Positions 5,714-8,212 of a DNA stretch of 8,212 nucleotides are shown piece by piece (the first letter of the stretch is position 1; every line of letters starts with the position of its first letter). Position numbers and translations under genes: made by a program. The stretch is from Alphaproteobacteria bacterium (lineage in GTDB: Bacteria > Pseudomonadota > Alphaproteobacteria > UBA2136 > JALTLI01): the NCBI GenBank assembly GCA_027005635.1, contig JALTLI010000014.1:1-8212 (forward strand), given 5' to 3'. The notes beneath the pieces are model-generated. The model saw only the letters and a program-made list of their open reading frames with translations, did not search any database and was not told the origin of the DNA.

Positions 5714-5877
5714 TGAAATATTTATTAGTTTTGAGCGTTTTAAGCATTTCTGGATGTTTTTACAAAGAGCCAGAGAAATTAGCAGATTTACCCGCTGTAG
5801 CTACCCCATGTTTTAGTTGTGGAGAAGAAGAAATTATACAAAAAAATACAAATATAGATATAACAGAAGGATTATAA
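5713..5877 (+). CDS. Small predicted lipoprotein (54 residues) inside the pheS-pheT operon
   Basis: I do not recognise this protein family. The ATG shares its A with the last base of the pheS stop (TAATG), and the stop lies 4 bases before the pheT start. The N-terminus MKYLLVLSVLSISGC is a textbook lipoprotein signal: one Lys, a hydrophobic stretch and lipobox ISGC with C15 as the lipidated residue. Residue +2 is Phe, not Asp, so under the usual E. coli rule it would go to the outer membrane. The 40-residue mature part is acidic and holds a second motif, CFSCG (C33, C36), a CxxC pair without the His of a haem site. No separate Shine-Dalgarno is obvious, suggesting coupling to pheS translation. 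Its 3' end contains the pheT ribosome-binding site. It lacks the CGxKGPLYxP motif of LptM. The lipobox and tight packing make a real gene likely, but function is unknown. Confidence 0.78.
   Translation: MKYLLVLSVLSISGCFYKEPEKLADLPAVATPCFSCGEEEIIQKNTNIDITEGL
5866..5871 (+). promoter_or_regulatory. Ribosome-binding site that fixes the pheT GTG start
   Basis: GAAGGA lies 10 bases before GTG 5882, inside the last codons of the small lipoprotein gene. An in-frame stop (TAA 5861-5863) blocks any start further upstream and there is no other start codon between, so GTG is the only choice that keeps the conserved FSLSWLKNHL beginning. Confidence 0.8.
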
Positions 5878-5881
5878 AAAC

Positions 5882-8212
5882 GTGTTATTTTCATTAAGTT
5901 GGTTAAAAAATCATTTAGAAACAACGGCAAGTGTAAATCAAATTGCTGAACGTTTGGTTGATTTAGGTATTGAAGTTGAAGCAGTTGAAGATGAAAGCTC
6001 AAAATTTAATAATGTTGTTGTTGGTCATATTATTAAACGTATTCAACATCCAGATGCTGATAAATTAGGTGTCTGTACCGTAGATGTAGGTGAAAAAGAG
6101 CCTCTTCAAATTGTATGTGGAGCGCCAAATGCAAGGGATAATATAAAAGTTGCCGTAGCAAAAATTGGCGCAAAACTACCTAATGGTATGGAAATAACTA
6201 AGGCAAAAATGCGCGGTATTACATCTAATGGTATGATTTGTTCTGCCCGTGAACTTGGCTTGGGTGAAGACCATACTGGAATTATGGAACTTGAAACTGA
6301 AAATGCTTACGGCACAAATTTTAGTGAAACTTTAACTGATTTAGATGTTATTTTTGATGTTAGTATAACCCCTAATCGTGGAGATGTTTTAAGTGTTTAT
6401 GGTATTGCAAGAGATTTAGCAGCCAGTGGAATGGGTAGTTTAAAAACACTTAAAAATGTTGATGATGGCACAGGTAAAATTTGCATTAAACAAACTATAA
6501 ATTCTAGTGATTGTTCTTTTTTTAGCGGTATTTCAATAACTGGTATAAAAAATTGTCAAAGCCCTATGTGGTTACAAAAAAAGTTGGAGCAAGTTGGTTT
6601 GCGTCCACGAAATGCAGTTGTAGATGTTACTAATTTTATTTTAATGGATTTGGGGCAACCTTTACATAGTTATGATAGTGATAAATTAACAGGTAATATT
6701 AGCATTAACAATGCAAAAGGTGGAGAAAAATACCTTGGCATAGGTGATACAAACCTTACTTTAAATGAAGGTGATTTAACCATTAATGATGATAGCGGCG
6801 TTATTGCTTTGGCTGGTATTTTAGGTGGTGAAAGTACAGCAGTTAGTGATAAAACACAAAATGTTTACCTAGAAGCAGCGCTATTTAATCGTTCACGAAT
6901 TACAAAAACTGGGCAAGCTCATCAGGTTAACTCAGATTCCCGTTATCGTTTTGAACGTGGTGTTGATAATGAAATGGTTATTTATGCTAGCAAGTTAGCA
7001 AGTAATATGATTAAAGAAATTTGTGGTGGTAATATATCTGAAATGGATAGTTCTGGCTCAACAGTTAAAGAAACTACTGAAATAAGCTTTAATCCAACTA
7101 AAGTTGAAACTTTTGGTGGGTTAAAAATGGAAAAATCAGAAGTTAAAACTATTTTAGAAAATTTAGGCTTTGAAGTAACTGAAAAAGATAATAATTTTAA
7201 GGTGATAGTGCCATCTTATCGTACATATATGAATAATGATGCAGATTTAGTTGAAGAAGTTCTGCGAGTAAAAGGTTATGATGCTATTCCTACTGTTTTA
7301 CCACCTTTGAGTGAAAATAGTGTATGTAATACTCCTGTTGTTCGTGGGTTAGAGTGGACTTCACGCTATTTTATGCCTTCACTTGGTTACCTAGAAACAA
7401 TTAATTATAGTTTTATTAGCAGAAAAAATGCTGAAACTTTTGCCAGTGGTTGGGTTAGTGAAAATAATTTAGTAGAGCTTGCCAATCCAATCGATGAAGC
7501 TAGTATGAGTACTATGCGTCCAAGTTTACTTGCCGGATTACTAGATTCTGCAACAAAAAATATTGCTAGAAGTGTTAATGAAATACGTTTTTGTGAAATC
7601 GGTAAAACTTTTTATGAAAATGTTGAACAATCTCATGTTGCTTGCTTAATTAGTGGCTTAGCTAAAAAAACTTGGCAAGAAAATGATAAAAATGATCAGC
7701 TATTTAACATAAAAGCAGATTTAAATGCAATGATTACTGCCCTAGGTTTATCAATTGATACTTTCCAGATTTATAATGGTGGAGCAGATTATTATCATAA
7801 CGGTAGAAGCGGAACACTTAAGATTGGTAAAAATATAATTGCTTACTTTGGAGAAATCCACCCAGTAATTACAAAGCAATTTGCTTTAAAAGGTAAAACT
7901 TATGCTTTTGAACTTAATTTATCTGCTTTAGAAAAAATGAAAAGTAAAACTAAACCATTTATAACATCATCTTATCAGCCAGTTTCAAAAGATATGGCAT
8001 TTATTGTGGAAAATGATATCAGAGCTGGTGATATGATAAATACTATTAAAAAATCAGATAAAGATTTAGTTAAAAGTGTTGATTTGTTTGATGTTTATGC
8101 TGGAGATAATCTTCCTAATGGTAAGAAATCATTAGCTTTTAACGTTACCATGCAAGCAGGAGACAGAACCTTAAAAGATGAAGAAATTAAAACAGTAATG
8201 CAAAAAATTGAG
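5882..8212 (+). CDS. pheT: Phenylalanine--tRNA ligase beta subunit, 3'-truncated by the window edge
   Basis: PheT is the beta subunit of the tetrameric phenylalanyl-tRNA synthetase; it holds the editing site and the tRNA-anticodon-binding domain. The frame is open for 777 codons to the window end; the family has about 795-800, so roughly 20 residues are missing. Start is GTG (MLFSLSWLKNHLETTASVNQ after initiator reading). Domains in order are: the OB-fold tRNA-binding domain about 41-155 (HPDADKLGVCTVDVG, IVCGAPNAR, SNGMICSARELGLGEDH); the B3/B4 editing region with VDVTNFILMDLGQPLHSYD and GILGGESTAVSD; SDSRYRFERGVD; the B5 domain about 400-470 ending DADLVEEVLRVKGYDAIP; the catalytic-like core; and the FDX-ACB domain from about 692 (SSYQPVSKDMAFIV ... 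LFDVYAGDNLPNGKKSLAF). No frameshift is seen. It is co-transcribed with pheS and the small lipoprotein gene. Confidence 0.97.
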   Translation, partial: MLFSLSWLKNHLETTASVNQIAERLVDLGIEVEAVEDESSKFNNVVVGHIIKRIQHPDADKLGVCTVDVGEKEPLQIVCGAPNARDNIKVAVAKIGAKLPNGMEITKAKMRGITSNGMICSARELGLGEDHTGIMELETENAYGTNFSETLTDLDVIFDVSITPNRGDVLSVYGIARDLAASGMGSLKTLKNVDDGTGKICIKQTINSSDCSFFSGISITGIKNCQSPMWLQKKLEQVGLRPRNAVVDVTNFILMDLGQPLHSYDSDKLTGNISINNAKGGEKYLGIGDTNLTLNEGDLTINDDSGVIALAGILGGESTAVSDKTQNVYLEAALFNRSRITKTGQAHQVNSDSRYRFERGVDNEMVIYASKLASNMIKEICGGNISEMDSSGSTVKETTEISFNPTKVETFGGLKMEKSEVKTILENLGFEVTEKDNNFKVIVPSYRTYMNNDADLVEEVLRVKGYDAIPTVLPPLSENSVCNTPVVRGLEWTSRYFMPSLGYLETINYSFISRKNAETFASGWVSENNLVELANPIDEASMSTMRPSLLAGLLDSATKNIARSVNEIRFCEIGKTFYENVEQSHVACLISGLAKKTWQENDKNDQLFNIKADLNAMITALGLSIDTFQIYNGGADYYHNGRSGTLKIGKNIIAYFGEIHPVITKQFALKGKTYAFELNLSALEKMKSKTKPFITSSYQPVSKDMAFIVENDIRAGDMINTIKKSDKDLVKSVDLFDVYAGDNLPNGKKSLAFNVTMQAGDRTLKDEEIKTVMQKIE

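Noticed and set aside
5713..5877. Identity of the small lipoprotein as LptM (YifL-like)
   Set aside because: The residues after the lipidated Cys read FYKEPEKL, not the GxKGPLYxP pattern of LptM, and the gene neighbourhood differs.

Overview
The window is AT-rich bacterial chromosome, dense with housekeeping genes. Several features point to an alphaproteobacterium with a low-GC genome. EF-Tu carries the alphaproteobacterial-looking stretch LLSSYDFPGDDIP, and PheT and the PriA C-terminus read like alphaproteobacterial versions. This is judged from remembered family sequences, not from a search. A diguanylate-cyclase-like gene argues against the most streamlined or obligate intracellular lineages, but I cannot name a genus.

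Layout from left to right: (1) priA on +, with its first ~100 codons cut off by the window edge, encoding the replication-restart helicase. (2) A symmetrical terminator that serves priA and the convergent gene that follows. (3) A GGDEF-domain gene on -, with signature HGDEF instead of GGDEF. (4) A divergent intergenic region of about 420 bp holding candidate promoters, phased A-tracts and a foldable element upstream of tuf. (5) tuf (EF-Tu) on +, standing alone and not in a ribosomal-protein operon, with a strong terminator. (6) A gene-free stretch of about 430 bp before pheS with two long imperfect hairpins and a second, nearly identical copy of the tuf stop-plus-terminator segment. (7) The operon pheS - small lipoprotein gene - pheT on +, with pheT cut off by the right edge about 20 codons before its expected end.

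The genes cover replication restart (PriA), translation elongation (EF-Tu) and tRNA-Phe charging (PheS2PheT2). A second-messenger gene sits between priA and tuf. The least ordinary points are three. First, a 54-codon lipoprotein gene overlaps the pheS stop by one base and carries the pheT ribosome-binding site. Second, the tuf tail and terminator are duplicated around a hairpin-rich spacer whose motif order resembles the tuf upstream region, which may be the scar of a lost second tuf copy. Third, the GGDEF signature is altered while the inhibitory site is intact. I see no CRISPR array, tRNA, rRNA, transposase or clear defence system.
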